From Glandiceps talaboti (taxonomy: Eukaryota > Hemichordata > Enteropneusta > Spengelidae): 64,000 nt of DNA. Where the stretch lies: the NCBI RefSeq assembly GCF_964340395.1, contig NC_135549.1:2767501-2831500 (forward strand). The letters are read 5' to 3'. The notes under the pieces were generated by a model, which had not been told where the DNA came from, did not search any database, and saw nothing but the letters and a program-made list of their open reading frames with translations. This document shows positions 24,101 through 37,834 of the stretch, piece by piece. The first letter of the stretch is position 1; every line of letters begins with the position of its first letter. The position numbers and the translations under genes are program-made.

Positions 24101-27100
24101 AACAGTAGCCATCATACCTGTATGCATTGGTACAGAAACTTCCTCAAGAACAGCGCCACCATCGACAAGTCGATCAATTGCAGTCATCACTGTTTTATCG
24201 ACATCAGTTTCGGATCTGTTTGTACCGAAACCTTCTTTTAAAATACCAATTTTGATCCCAGTCAACTTTTCATCCAACTGGAACAGCAACAATTTCGTAA
24301 TTAAGACAAATCCAAACAATAGAGTCCTATCACGATAATCACTAAGTACATCACCTGAACATCTCTGTAACCATCCAAGTTTCTGCTGATTGCCTCAGAC
24401 ACTGTTGCTATGTAAGTATGGGTAATGGCTCACACCGTATACAATTTGACGAGACAAATATCGGATTATCAGTAAAACTATACAGTTATCTCACTCGCAT
24501 TTGATTTCAGTTTAGACAGGTTTCCTGTACTTGACAAATTGGTTATATTAAACCTGAAATTATTTTTGAGGTAACATTCACCGACCTGCTTGGTGTATTC
24601 GGGAACTGTAAGGTCACGTGGTTGTCGAGGGTCCAATCCTCCGTCGTATCCTGCCAGTACCTGTCATGAACAATTTTTTTATTGCAGACCATGACGTCGA
24701 AAATACGCTAAAATAAATGCATATATAATATGCTCCTTCTAGATCTACTCTACTCTATATACGATACATAATTTCACTTTCTACTTTTTTGTAATATTTT
24801 ATACATTAAACATGGTGTCCTCCATGTTTTGATTAGAAGTATCTACGACAAGAGATTTTACACAAACCTCTAAAAGCAAAGCACAGTCGTACACCGATTT
24901 AGTCAACGGTCCAACATGATCCACAGTTGCATCCATACCAGGCAATCCTGTATACGGAACGAGACCCCATGTCTGTTTAAATCCCACAATGCCACACGCT
25001 GAGGCTGGGGCACGAATAGACCCACCTTGGTCAGTGCCAAGGGCCATATCAACCGAACCAATTGCAACCTAATAATCAATAACAGGAAAGCATAATTAAA
25101 AACTTCCCAGTACTTGAATTCATAATTTCTTCTCGCAAAAAACCCAACCATACTGATAATTTTATGAGATGTCGAACATAATGTACTTTCCATTCGCAGA
25201 AAATATCAGCGATATGATAACTATGTAGTCCAAATAGAAATGTCCCATGTGATCGGAAAGTAGACAATTTTGAGGTGAGCGACAGCTACTTAAGTGTACC
25301 ATAGTGTCATTACATGTACCTGTGTAACCAAAGGTTAGTGACAGATTAGGCCTAGGGTTGGTAGACCAAAGAATATAGCAACAGACTGTTTCCGTGTCCA
25401 GTCTACGTATCACCTACAATTTGTGACAACCTTTACGGAACTACTGAGACACGATAATTTTAAGCATCGGTAATTCAGTGGTATTTCGCGTAAGTTATGT
25501 TATCTTGTAGTTGGTTTAAGTAATTATTAGTAGACAAGAAACTTCTCATAAGCTATAGAACGAACAGATATTTTTTCTGTGACATGTACGAAAAATGACA
25601 GCGCGTGTTTTACCATTGCCGTAAAAGCGAGATGTGGTTTCACAATGATGGGCCCTCACAGACTACAAGTTGCTCAAACGAAAACGCTCACCGCCACTGC
25701 ACTACCAGAACTGGAGCCGTTTGCATTCCTTGATTTGTCATAGGGATTGAGAACGGGTCCGTGGATAGAACTCAGACTGCCACCAGATACACAGCAATTT
25801 TCACATGTCGTTTTACCGATGATATGACCTCCTACATGCAAAACATTACATCATGTAAAAAAAATAATTACCGAAACAACTCATACGATTCCATTTTCTG
25901 TATATACCGTTTTGGCTAAACTAAAAGTCTTTTAAGAGATGTCCTTGTAAACGTCCAATAAACTTTATGTATTTTGTAGTTTTCTATGGCAATGAAATAG
26001 TCTAAGAGTTACCCAAGCCTCTACGTCAATTTCGAAACAGTCTCATGATTCACTATCAAATACTGGAATATTCATTTGCAATATTTTTTTTTAAATCATG
26101 CATATCAAATCAATTATGACGACTTCGGAGTTTGGAATTCAAATGATCGCATCTTCTTAGTCGTTGGTTCTTACGCAAAGAGAAGGAAGAAAATAACTTT
26201 TCAAAAGAAAGTTAGGGAGCAATGCTAAACTTGAAATTAACAGACTCCCCAGCGTATTCAAATATTTTGGTACACCATTATTAATGGATCAACATTGCTC
26301 GAGTCAATGTGGCTTTGTTGGCAGGAAAAATTGATAAATATAAAAGTTACTAACTTACCTGCATCCAGAATCTTCGTTATGACTGTAGCGTCATAATCTG
26401 GTGTGTATCCATGGAAAAGATGGCTGCCATTACGTAATGGTACACCAGCTATGGGTATATTGTCTTTAATAGCGATAGTTTTACCAGCGAGCTTACCAGA
26501 GGATGCGCCTCTGATATCACAACGCCAACACCTTAAAAGTGTACATTAATATGTTGCATAAGTTTAAAATGTATTTACAATGTAGTAACTGGATATGGTA
26601 TTTCATAAAACAAAAAAAACCTATGATAATGTTTTGAAATATTGCATCTTTGAATATATGTTCGATAAATCAACCCCCTCTTGATCGAAAACTTCAGTAA
26701 GTCGGAATAGGAAAGCGATATTTTCTCTTAAATTGTATACCATTGACAGTTCATATCACACCTATTTATGTTGTCTGCTTTTAAAAGCCGGTTTAGGTGA
26801 TCTCCGACTTGTATATTGTGCAGTTATGTTATGTTGATTTGGTGGAGGTTGATTGCATTTGAGCCTGTTCACTGCGTTTTTGGGTTACAACATTACATGT
26901 AGCTGCCGTACCTTCTAGCCCTTATATGGACACGACGGGTAGTAAGGAGGTAGTGAACAAGCTAGTTGCATTTGAACATAACTGTATATTGGTGTATCCC
27001 CTCTATGAATTTAAAATAATTACAGCCAAACAAACACAATGGGGGAGAGGTCTGTAGTCTAAAACATTGACAGAAATAATAATGTTGATAATAATGTTGG

Positions 27101-29597
27101 TTTTTATATAGCGCTTTCCCACTCTGTGTTCAAAGCGTTTTTCAATTATTACCCCTGACACGGATCTATAGCGGCACACCAGCCCTTTATACTTCCTCAA
27201 CTCCCTGTGGAGCATACAATCCATTGCAGCCTTTATACTGAACACATAGAATTAAAGGATTCACATTGCAACCTCTGCCCTACCAGGTCCCCAATTATAC
27301 AGCTGGGTGGACTGAGGCTCAGTCGTGGTCCAAATCTTGCCCAAGGTCTTTTAGCCACTCAGAAAACAACAGCAGTGATGTGGCTCGGTCACTGTAACCA
27401 TTCGCCCATCATGACTTCACATACATACTCTTTAGTACAAGGAGCAGACTCTAGTACGGATAGAAATCTAGACCAAACCTTGATATTGAAAGACATCACA
27501 TACCATGCATTGTATGAGTTATCGCCTGGTTTGGGTGGATGTCCTGGTGTACGTGGATATTTCACAGGCAGTTGTGGTTCATCTAGATCTTCAAGTTTAT
27601 CAAAGAGTCGGAGTGATTTGCTGATTTCCTCTGTAAAATATGTCCACTCTTAATTTAGACGGGACACTGGCACAAATAACCAATATCACTTACATGTAAT
27701 TATCACATTGTACTAAATTGTATAAGTTTTATCACCGGAAGAAATCCATTCAAGTATAGCTTCTTCAAACAGTTCTCTGAGGTGCGAAACTAATCGAAGA
27801 TTTAATTTTTATTAACAGTAACTTTAAAACGTACGCTAAGATTGTTTTATCACAACTTTTGTGACAATCGCTGACAAGAAATCGACAAGAAATTACAAGC
27901 CGCCTTAAAGATTCAATTAATATTTTAATAAAAAATAAAAGTTTATCAATTGAGATCTTTGATATAGAAGGTTGTCTAAGAACAATCAATGTAGAAAGTA
28001 AGCCAAAACGTGAATACAAAACTTGTAACCAGTCATGCACTAGTGACTTTACCTTGATATTGCGTCAATTCATCTTGTTCCAGAATTAAACCATAACTTT
28101 TACCAATGGTATTCAATTGCTCATGCGACGGCGCCCTCACAGCCTGGGTTCTGAAAACGTTATCCGAAGCTGCAACGACATAAAAAAAAGCGCAAACATG
28201 TTAATTTTATCACGTAAGACTGTCATCATAATTCCTACGTTAATTATTATTATTTATTACCCATTTGTTACAGCATTGAAAAAGAAGAAATATAATTTTA
28301 CATTCTTAGGTAAATGGGTAAAGGGAGAAGGGAAAATAGCAAAGCAAGTCCAGTCTGTCTCCTAGGACCCTGGCAATGTAGCATTTGTACTTTGTGCAAT
28401 TGAATTTTTTAGTTTTATATAAGATTGTTGATATGCAATACATATCTATAATACTAAGCGGGAGATTTGTCCGTGGGTATTTTCTGATTCGGCCGAATGG
28501 ATTAGAAAAGTTTTAGCGAGGTTTAATATGTTCACAAAACAGTTCTAAATGAAATTTGTGAGATTCATCGCTGTTAATGATACCTGTAGAGCCCAATGTG
28601 TCTGGTGGAAAAGAACTGTAAATCGGTGTAAGGTTGGTCGTGGTGTTATGACCAATTACGTAAGCTGGAGAGGCTGTATCATCAGTACAAACATGTGATA
28701 TGAGCATGTAACCGATATATGTAATAGGACAATCCGACGGAATACAGTCCACTGTTTTTTTCCTATCGGGCCAACGAAAAGGCACAGACCCCCCCCCCCC
28801 CCCCCATGCATCATATTTACATGACAGGTATTTGATCGTGGCTAGGAGTAGACTGTTTGCCTACGGCTCGCAAATACTGTATAATTGAGATAGCACCGTA
28901 CTAAATTAGTGACTACACAGGGTAAATATATTTGAGGAGTGTATATGTATAAGTTAAAGTGTAGGTAATGTAGCCATACAGTTCTATAATAATGCATTGG
29001 GGGTATAATTGGGGTATTGGAGACAATTTTCAAGTACTCTATGGCTTTCGATAATGTGTATGGTTTGAAATTTGATGCCATTAATTTAAATGGCCCCCTA
29101 CACGTCCTTATTTGTGAAAAATTGCTTACCGTGGGAGGGGGACACACCCTCCCCTATAGCTGTCATGGATGCTGTTTCTGCCCAGAATCAATCTTGACTT
29201 CATGGAACGTCCAACACACGTCATGTTATGTTTAATTCTATTAATTTCAGCGACAATAGTATTAAAGATAAATTACAAAAAGGTCAATACGACTGTTGAC
29301 AGTCTAGGTTCACTGTGTAGACGCCAGATTTGTTATTTGTTTGGTCAAAGTCAACAAACCTCAGATTATTGAATATTTGAGTCATATGACCAATGAAAAG
29401 ACAACAATCTTTCGAAAACCCCAACTTGTATATTGACCTCAGTGCTTGTGCGGTCTCGATGAACATATATAGTGCAATCACTAATTAGAATCGTATTTGT
29501 CTGTCATAGAATATAATCATACTATGTGAATCTAAACCTGTGGTGAGAGCCAACATTTTCTGCACGCTTAAAGAACTAAATGACTACCTTCTGTCAT
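21149..29597 (-). CDS. Amidase-signature hydrolase, gene A (12 coding exons, complete model)
   Basis: Exons in transcript order: 29588-29597, 28053-28169, 27504-27630, 26359-26531, 25692-25831, 24868-25068, 24586-24660, 24118-24277, 23784-23843, 23059-23159, 22625-22811, 21149-21351. All introns are GT-AG, phases join, and the model gives 517 residues, close to bacterial members. It belongs to the amidase-signature family, which hydrolyses carboxylic amides. The likely triad is Lys107 (IAIKDN), cis-Ser182 (NGSSSGS) and nucleophile Ser206 (TDQGGSIR), with the family spacing of 75 and 24. Other landmarks are [25 protein letters not shown] and [23 protein letters not shown]. From memory these most resemble the Rhodococcus-type enantioselective amidase (EC 3.5.1.4) rather than FAAH or GatA. 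Oddities are Asn180 where Gly is usual and FKQT for LKPT. No signal peptide or membrane segment is seen. The ten-base first exon (Met-Thr-Glu) is the weakest part. The substrate is unknown. Confidence 0.85.
27040..27500. repeat. Probable dispersed repeat in intron 3 of amidase A
   Basis: Starts near AATAATGTTGGTTTTTATAT with AGCGCTTTCCC and continues with a more GC-rich segment (CCTCTGCCCTACCAGGTCC). Composition differs from the surrounding intron and resembles a widespread invertebrate repeat with an ATATAGCGC head. The 148-codon plus-strand frame here overlaps amidase exon 3 on the other strand and is not a gene. Confidence 0.45.
28789..28805. repeat. Poly(C) tract
   Basis: Seventeen consecutive C in intron 1 of amidase A. 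Confidence 0.95.
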
Positions 29598-31063
29598 TTT
29601 CGGACGTCACACTTCCCTTTGGTAATACTCCTTTTACTCCAACTCTGTTCAATACCGAATAAACCAAATTTCTGGAGAGCGAAAACAATAAAATTGGGTA
29701 AGCCACTCTCGTGCTCCCTGCCCTGTCGCAGCAGAGGTCACATCACAGTCACGTGAGTCACGTGACAGGTCACGACAGATAGGTTCAGCCCTGGTTCAGC
29801 CGCTACTTTTTTAGGATTTACAAATTTTACAAGTTGTGATATAAAGCATTCCCCGCCCGCTGGTTTTTTTTCTATTTGAAGTATACAAATATGACAATAT
29901 ACTTCAAAGTAAATTTGTTTTTTTTTAATGCAAAGAAGTAAAATTGATATATAAAAATATGTGGAAATTAAAATTGATAGTTCCGGTGTAACTTTTTTTG
30001 ATCGGTTGTGTGGGCTATGTTTAACAAAGTTGAATACAAGCGTCATGTGTATGAAAGTATAGATCTACCTAGACATTTACACCTTTCTGTTGTGAAAATG
30101 TATAATGTTTGGAAGTGTCAAACTTAGTACTCGGGGGAGGGGGATACCATTTTACAGGTGCACTAGGTCTCAGCATGGATGTTGCAGTGAATAATTTTTA
30201 TGGACTATGTGCATGTATAACAGTGTTATAGATTATATAAGTATATCATAATTCATAATTTTAAGAGTTAAAAAAAAATATGCAAACAGGTTTTATAGGA
30301 TATATGTGTGTTTTGTTATGGTTGATGTATGTGCCAAATTATCTGGAATTTGAAGTGTGCATTGTGAAGATTTAGCTTAATTACTGAAAAGCATAAATTA
30401 TGCAAATTAGTAATTAAAAGTAGGTATGCCAATAGACTTTATAGGACATGTGTCATTATTATGGTTGATGTATGTGCCAAGTGTTGTGGAATTTCAAAGT
30501 GTGCATTCTTTAGATATTGCTTAATCACTGAAAATAATCAATTATGCAAGTTTCTCATTAAAAATAAAAACTACGCCAACTAGCTTTTAGAACATGCGTG
30601 CTTTGTTATGATTGATGTAAATACCAACAGGTGTGGAATTTGAAGTATCCATTCTTAAGTTATAGCCTAATTTCTGCAAATCATTAATTATGCAAAGTAT
30701 TCATTAAAACTGTAAGCCTCATCAACGAACTGTATACGACATATGCACTTTGTTATGAATGATGTATGTACCACATTATGTTGAATTTGAAGCGTACATA
30801 CTTAAGATATAGCCTAATTAGAAATCATCAATTATGCAAATGACTAATTAATGTTCATTGAATGTTTACTAAAATCTAATCAGTTCTTGTGATTAGCATA
30901 TGGAAGATGTGTAGCCAGTTTCTTCAGAATCGGTGCGGTCGTTTTTGAGGTATCGTTTCCACATACATACATACATACATACATACATACATACATACAT
31001 ACATACATACATGCATGCATGCATGCATGCATGCATACATACATACATACATACATACATACA

Positions 31064-31097
<34 letters not shown>

Positions 31098-31410
31098 CAG
31101 ACAGACAGACAGACAGACATACATACATACATACATACAGACACACACACACACACACACAGTCACAGATACATACATACACAGACGCATAACCTCCCCT
31201 AAGGCCTTACGGGAGGTCAAAATGAGTCCAATATTCACACTATGAATGTGACACTCGTACTCATGCCATGTTCAAGCAATTGTGATAAATTGTAAAGAAG
31301 AGTCAGATTTCGATTCTAGCAAATAATCGGCATGAAGTTGTTAATACAAAGGTTCAAGGTTCATCTCTTTTCATTCGACTTGAGGATACCGGGGATTAAC
31401 CTTTGATACA
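29598..31410. other. Spacer between the two amidases
   Basis: Separates the start of gene A from the 3' end of gene B. No exon is seen. Any promoter of gene A must lie at its left end; no TATA box is evident near 29600-29680. Most of the rest is the repeat described from 30270. Confidence 0.5.
30270..31210. repeat. Diverged ~145-bp tandem units ending in CATA/CAGA microsatellite
   Basis: About four diverged copies share TTTGTTATGGTTGATGTATG, TGGAATTTGAAG and AATTATGCAAAT (from about 30283, 30430, 30575 and 30720). They are followed by CCAGTTTCTTCAGAATCGG, a long CATA, GCAT and CAGA tract (30961-31160) and a terminal hairpin ACCTCCC...GGGAGGT (about 31189-31216). This layout suggests a non-autonomous repeat that carries its own microsatellite. 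Confidence 0.7.
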
Positions 31411-31414
31411 CCTT

Positions 31415-31420
31415 TTTATT
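31415..31420 (-). promoter_or_regulatory. Poly(A) signal for amidase gene B
   Basis: AATAAA on the minus strand about 90 bases beyond the stop codon at 31507. Confidence 0.55.
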
Positions 31421-31506
31421 AAACGGTTACAAAGAGAAAAAATGAATATTAATATCAGTTCTAAGTATCATTAACTGTCCCTTCTATTCACCAACAGCCT
31501 TCTTTT

Positions 31507-34500
31507 TCACATCATTTTCGAATCTCTCAGCTGTTCATATGCATATGCCACTTTTAGAAGAGTAACTTCATCGAAGAGGTTGCTGACGAACATCATACCA
31601 ACAGGTAGTCCTTCACAAAATCCAGCATTGATAGTTATAGCAGGATGCCCAGTCATGTTGAAAGCCTTTGGGTTTGTATGTAAAGTCTGCATTGCGCTGA
31701 GATGTTCTATAGAAAAAAGATGTTAATTTGCAAAAGTACTCAATACTATCCATTCTTGACTTGCAAGTTACGTGTATTTTTCCCTTAAGTCTCTCCGTTA
31801 ACCAATTAGTACACTTGTGTTTATTTTGTACAAAATAAGATGTACTTAGTTTAAACAGTATTTCTTTTAACTTAGCGAAAAGCGTGTGTACATGCATGAC
31901 AACACCTATCACAAATAGACACTTTTCGCAATGTTCTATATAGGACATCTGCATTCAAGTTTAAATAATGTATTCAATAGAGAAATTAACTTGAAAAAGT
32001 GTAAAATAGAACGTCCCCATGGTATAATTACAAGACGGATATGCGACCAAAGTGTGAAAACTATCAAAGAATTAAAAAAATATCAATATTAATCTATACC
32101 GAATCGTAGTGGCAATAGATTTGGATAGATTTGGTAAATACGACAACAGTCAAATTTGAATAGAAGTCAAATTTGAATAGATTTGGTAAATATGACAAGT
32201 CAATTTTGAATAGATTTGGTAAATATGACAACAGTGAAATTTGAAATGCTACGTAGACATGACTTTTTCGTGCTAGTTCCACGTTGAGATCTATTCAGTG
32301 AACAGTTGGGTAGCTGGGATATTTGTTGATGTCAAAGTGTTAGATTTTAGGAAGAGAATTTGAATTTACCTTTGATAGACGTACACTTAGGGGGCATTTG
32401 CTTCGGTTTTCCTGGCAATGTTGGCATGACGAGACAATGATAATTTCGAAGTACCTCGTCGTACTTATGTTTCAGTTCTGTGGTCAAGTTTTGACATTTA
32501 GCGTAGTATCTTCCACCATATTGACGTCGCAAATACTCTCCCCTCAAAAGCATTTCCTTTTGTGTGAATAAAAATTATATCACACGTAATTGATGAATCA
32601 ACACAACTTCATATACACTTCGTAATAAAAGGTAAGAGAAAATCATTCCTTTCAGTGTCACGTACGTTATTTTTATACAGATAATTAAACTGTGCACACA
32701 GCTTTTTACAATTATTGTCTATATAAAAATTGAGGATGCTTTATTTAGAATCGCAAATGCAACTGCTGATTGATTACTATTATTTCAACTAAGATGTGTT
32801 ACTCTGTCGATAGGTGAACAATTCACATACTAATAATAATAATAAAGATGTGTTACTCTGTCGATAGGTGAACAATTCACGTACCAATATTGAACTATCT
32901 ATACATGACCGAAAATACAACAAGGAACAAATAGAAACCTCAAGTACAATGATATGATATGATATGATATGATATGATATGATATGATATGATATGATAT
33001 GATATGATATGATATGATATGATACAAGTGAACCTTTGAAGATGAATTGATTTCATTTATATTCTAACAGAAACAAAAACAGTAATCACGATTTCCTTCA
33101 AATCATGCGTTTAGAGCTCTCTTACATCATTACAACGCAGTCAACATTTCATGTTATGACAACAGAACACAACAGAGGTGTTTAAAGTTACCTTCACTTC
33201 AATAGACGTGTCGTTAATCCTTGCCTTGGAAGCTGAATGCATCGCATCAACATAGGAAGTCGGATAGTATCCCTTATGTCCGTAGCTAATCACTGGCAAT
33301 AATCAATTAAAAAAAGAATGTAAGTTCATAATAATTATAAAAGATTTCTTCATAGCAGTTAATTAAGTTTAAAGTAAAACAAATAGTTGGTTAAAGGGGG
33401 ATCAAGCCTGGGACGAGGATGATTTAATCCTAACTGCATTAGGTGCATAGTTGATGACACTACATGTAAGTCATAAAAAAGTCATGAAAAATAAGATAAA
33501 TCAAATTTACTCAAATTAGTAATGGACCGACCGCTGCACACGTCACAGTGGTAGAAGAATTCTAAGAAGTCAATACAAACAATCGAGGTGCCACTCTTAT
33601 TTGTAGAGAAGTCGCGCAATGCAGAGGTGGTAAAAGTGACTTTTCGTAACTTACTGATCATCAATTAAACCTGCTAGGACCGAATCACCCGGCCTCGTCT
33701 TTGTTAACCCTTTCAGTGTTAGTCAGTCAGTCAGTCAATCAGTCAGTCAGTCAGTCAGTCAGTCAGTCAGTCAGTCACTCACTCACTCACTCACTCACTC
33801 ACTCACTCACTCGAAAACAATAATTACTAGTCTCATATTTTAGTTTTAAAGTTGTATCATATCGAGCCATTAGGTACTTATGTTTACGGCAAAACGAAAA
33901 CAAACAAACAAATCAACGCTGGCAAAAAATGACAGATATGTAATTATGAGAATTACATTACGGTCACTACGTAATCATGCTATATGAAATGGTTGTCGTT
34001 AGAATCACCCACAAGTGGCGAGTCTAGGTCCCTACCAAATGTATACTATGGACTATACTGTATTTCCACTCACTAAAAGCATATGAGTGCTGATGAGTAA
34101 AACCCCATCTTTGCTAGAAGCATACTTAGAACTCACATATTCACCAGCTACATTGACATCTCAATCAATAGCATGGCTGCATTTCCATGATTTCTAAAGT
34201 CGTATTGAAAAATGATACAAGGTTTTCAAAAATCGCGATTATCCAGTAATTTAAGATTGTAAATGAATCAATCCGCGTAAACCTGTTTTGAGGTGATTTG
34301 GCCGTGATATGACGTCAATGTTAGCCGAGATGGGCTTAAGTTATTTAATAATTTCACTATCATGTGAAATTATATTAAACCTGTCAAATAAGTCCAAATA
34401 AACGAGTTCTCTATTAATAGTGTTGTCATTTCTCTTTCGACAAGGAGCACGTATGAGTATTTCTCTATTGAGACAATTATTTGTATAGAATAACATACGT

Positions 34501-35612
34501 GATAATTCAATACCAGTAGCAAGGAAATTTGTAATAACATATGTGATAATTCAATACCAGTAGCAAGGAAATTTGTAATAACGTACCGTCGGTCACAGAC
34601 TGCTTTACTCCAAGACAAAAAAATACATCCCAGATATCATTTCCAACTGAGGAAACACAAAAAAAAAAATCACTTAAGACAGATTACACACAACTGATGC
34701 AACTGATAAATATTTATGTACTTCAATATCTCTCAATAAAAATGTCCAAACAGTCATAGGAATGCCACTGTCCTATCCAGTGATGAGATTTGAATTCTTT
34801 AGTGTTTTATGAGATACACAGCAAAATTAAAGTCATATAACCATAACGTAAAATCGGCCCTAGACTCACATTTATGCATTGGAACCGAAACTTGATCCAC
34901 TACAGCTCCAACTTCAGTAAGTCTTTTAGCTGCATCAGTCACTATAGTATCGATGTCTTTCTCTGATGAAGGTGCATCGAATCCTTCTTGTAGAATACCA
35001 ATTTTTATCCCAGTCAAATCATCTGTTAACTAAACATATGTGTGAAGATAATACGTTAGTCGCACAGTACCAGCTGGAAAAGCGTGTTTTCATTTAAACT
35101 GGGGGAGTTGTTTCTATTATTTGTGCATTCTTCACATCACGACTACAAAGGCTCTATCTGTTACCTTACCATAATCGCGTCTCTATAGAATGTATTAGAA
35201 ATTCTCTCAAACATACATAATTATCCTTTTGGCTGTACCACCTTCAAATGAAATGAATAAATTTTTTTATTTATCTTATGAATTCTTGTTTTTCAAGGCA
35301 AACATTATGGTGTTATCCTACCCGTGATAACGATGTATGTTATATCAAGTATAACAAACGCTAGCCAGGTATATCTTCATTTGAGGGTGGGGTGGGGGTG
35401 GAGTTGAACAAGTCAGTAAGAGCAAGTCATAACCTGCTTATTACAGTACCCACCTGTTTTGTGTATTCTTGGGTTTTAAGACCACGTGACTGTCGTGGAT
35501 CTAATCCTTCGTCATATCCAGCCAATACCTGTGATGACGTGTAAGAAATTGATTGGATGAAGGGAACTTCGTATTGAATTAAATTTAAACAAAAAAAACA
35601 TGTACACGATAC

Positions 35613-35694
<82 letters not shown>

Positions 35695-36552
35695 ATGTAT
35701 GTATGTATGTATGTATGTATGTATGTATGTATGTATGTATGTTGCGTAAGTGCTTTACATACATATTCATTTATTTATGTATTTACATTTATTTAAACGT
35801 CCTTCACTGGAAATGGTATCAGATAATGTATTGCTGTAGTTTACCTCTAGAAGTAGAGCACAATCATACACATTTTTAGTCATTGGTCCAACATGATCAA
35901 AAGAGACATCAACGGCTGGTAATCCGGTATAAGGAACAAGACCCCAGGTCGGTTTCAATCCCACAATTCCACACGCTGAAGCTGGTGTACGAATTGAACC
36001 ACCTTGGTCAGTGCCAAGAGCCATATCAGCAGCGCCAGTAGCCACCTGTGTCAATTATAAGGAAAAGTGACAAATGTGACCAATTTCATAAAAAAAATTC
36101 TGAATAAATTACATGTATTACTACTAAAGGTATAACCTTAATACACTGAACGTTTTGGCCTACAACATGATTTACTAACTGAACAGATCTCCTGCAATTT
36201 TTTCAACCGGGTTGCCAAGTTTTTATTCAAATCGTAAATAAGAGTAGATTTGGCATTAAAACAAGTTATTGGAATTACTTTATTGATACAACTTTTGGAC
36301 AAATAGAGTTGGCCTATACAGCTACAATGCACAGTGCTTGTTACAATATGTGTTTAGAAAAGACGCCCTGTCCTGACTTTCGCAAATTTCATTAGGCCTA
36401 CACAACAACGATTTTGAGAAAGTTTGATAACGTCAACATTTTAGATATGGCCCCTCATATTGATATGTGGTATTTTTCTGAGAAGAATTTCAATTTCTTT
36501 AGTCAGCAGAACGATGTATTAATAGCGAACTAATGTGGTGTGGACCATTTCA

Positions 36553-36605
<53 letters not shown>

Positions 36606-37800
36606 CTGCTCTGTTTTTGCAATACTTACACAGACGTCTTTGAAAAGCTTAGGCGATCAGTTTAAATATAGACGTCAATGGTTTAATGTATAGGACGAAG
36701 ATGTTGGATAAAATTGCGGCACTTGATAAAAACCTAAAACATCTCGAGGTCAACATATGAAAGTCATTTTCTAATTTGTTTGCATAACATATGTTGGTGA
36801 CTGAAGGGTTTGGTGCTCATCCTGAATTAAATCCATGGATAGTAAATTGACAATGATTCACAATAATAATCTGACATGACTAATATAGTAGGCATATTAC
36901 AAAAGAACCATCAACAGGGAATAGTTTTAAATGCGTTACTCCTTTTGTTAGCAACTTTTCAAAGTGAATACAATTTACTTTGTATGTATGTATGTATGTA
37001 ATTATGTATGTATGTATGTATGTATGTATGTATGTATGTATGTATGTATGTATGTATGTATGTTTGTTTGTTTGTTTGTTTGTTTGTTTGTTTGTTTGTT
37101 TGTTTGTTTGTTTGTTCCATATCACACTTACAGCAACAGCGCTCCCTGAACTCGAACCGCCTGCAATTCTGGTTTTGTCGTAGGGATTAAGAACAGGCCC
37201 AGCCATCGAAGTAAAACCGGTACCAGATACACAGCAATCCTCGCATGTCACTTTGCCGATAATATGACCACCTGAAAATGGATAAGTCACTATCAATACA
37301 CATTTTCAGAGTAAAATACAAAAAGTACGAAGACGTTGAAAACTCAGTAAAAGAGCAACTAAAACAGACCCACGTTTCCTTTACTTCTTAGATCATCTTA
37401 CATTCTATTCTCTGGTTAAGTAGTCTGATAACATTTCAAAATTCTCAGCTAACGTACACGTGGGTAATTTTTGTAGCTTTATCGAATGCAAGATTTATAT
37501 AAGGATTTCGGTCTGCAAACTGACAAAATATTACTTGTCTGTAAATTGCAGATTTGTCAATCTAATAATCATTGCGTCTCAATGATGAATACAGAAGAAA
37601 AAAGATCAATGTGCATACACGAATAGACAGTAGTAGTGTAATACAATGCAATATGAAACAATACTGGGCAAGAGAAAGCAATAAAATGTTATCAAGCTGG
37701 TCAATTGATGAGCGAAATATCACACATGCACGAACGCCGAGGCCTACGCATGCGGTCACATGTACACATACACAATTCACACGCACGCACGCACTGCACG

Positions 37801-37834
<34 letters not shown>

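Noticed and set aside
27207-27653. 148-codon plus-strand open frame
   Set aside because: It overlaps amidase gene A exon 3 on the opposite strand and a probable dispersed repeat.
28440-28500. Helitron-like start (ATCTATAATACTAAGCGGG)
   Set aside because: The 5' motif is suggestive, but I could not find a 3' hairpin followed by CTRR, so no element is called.
33719-33813. Regularly spaced repeats that might suggest a CRISPR-like array
   Set aside because: Simple tetranucleotide repeats with no spacers; the same holds for all tandem arrays in the window.
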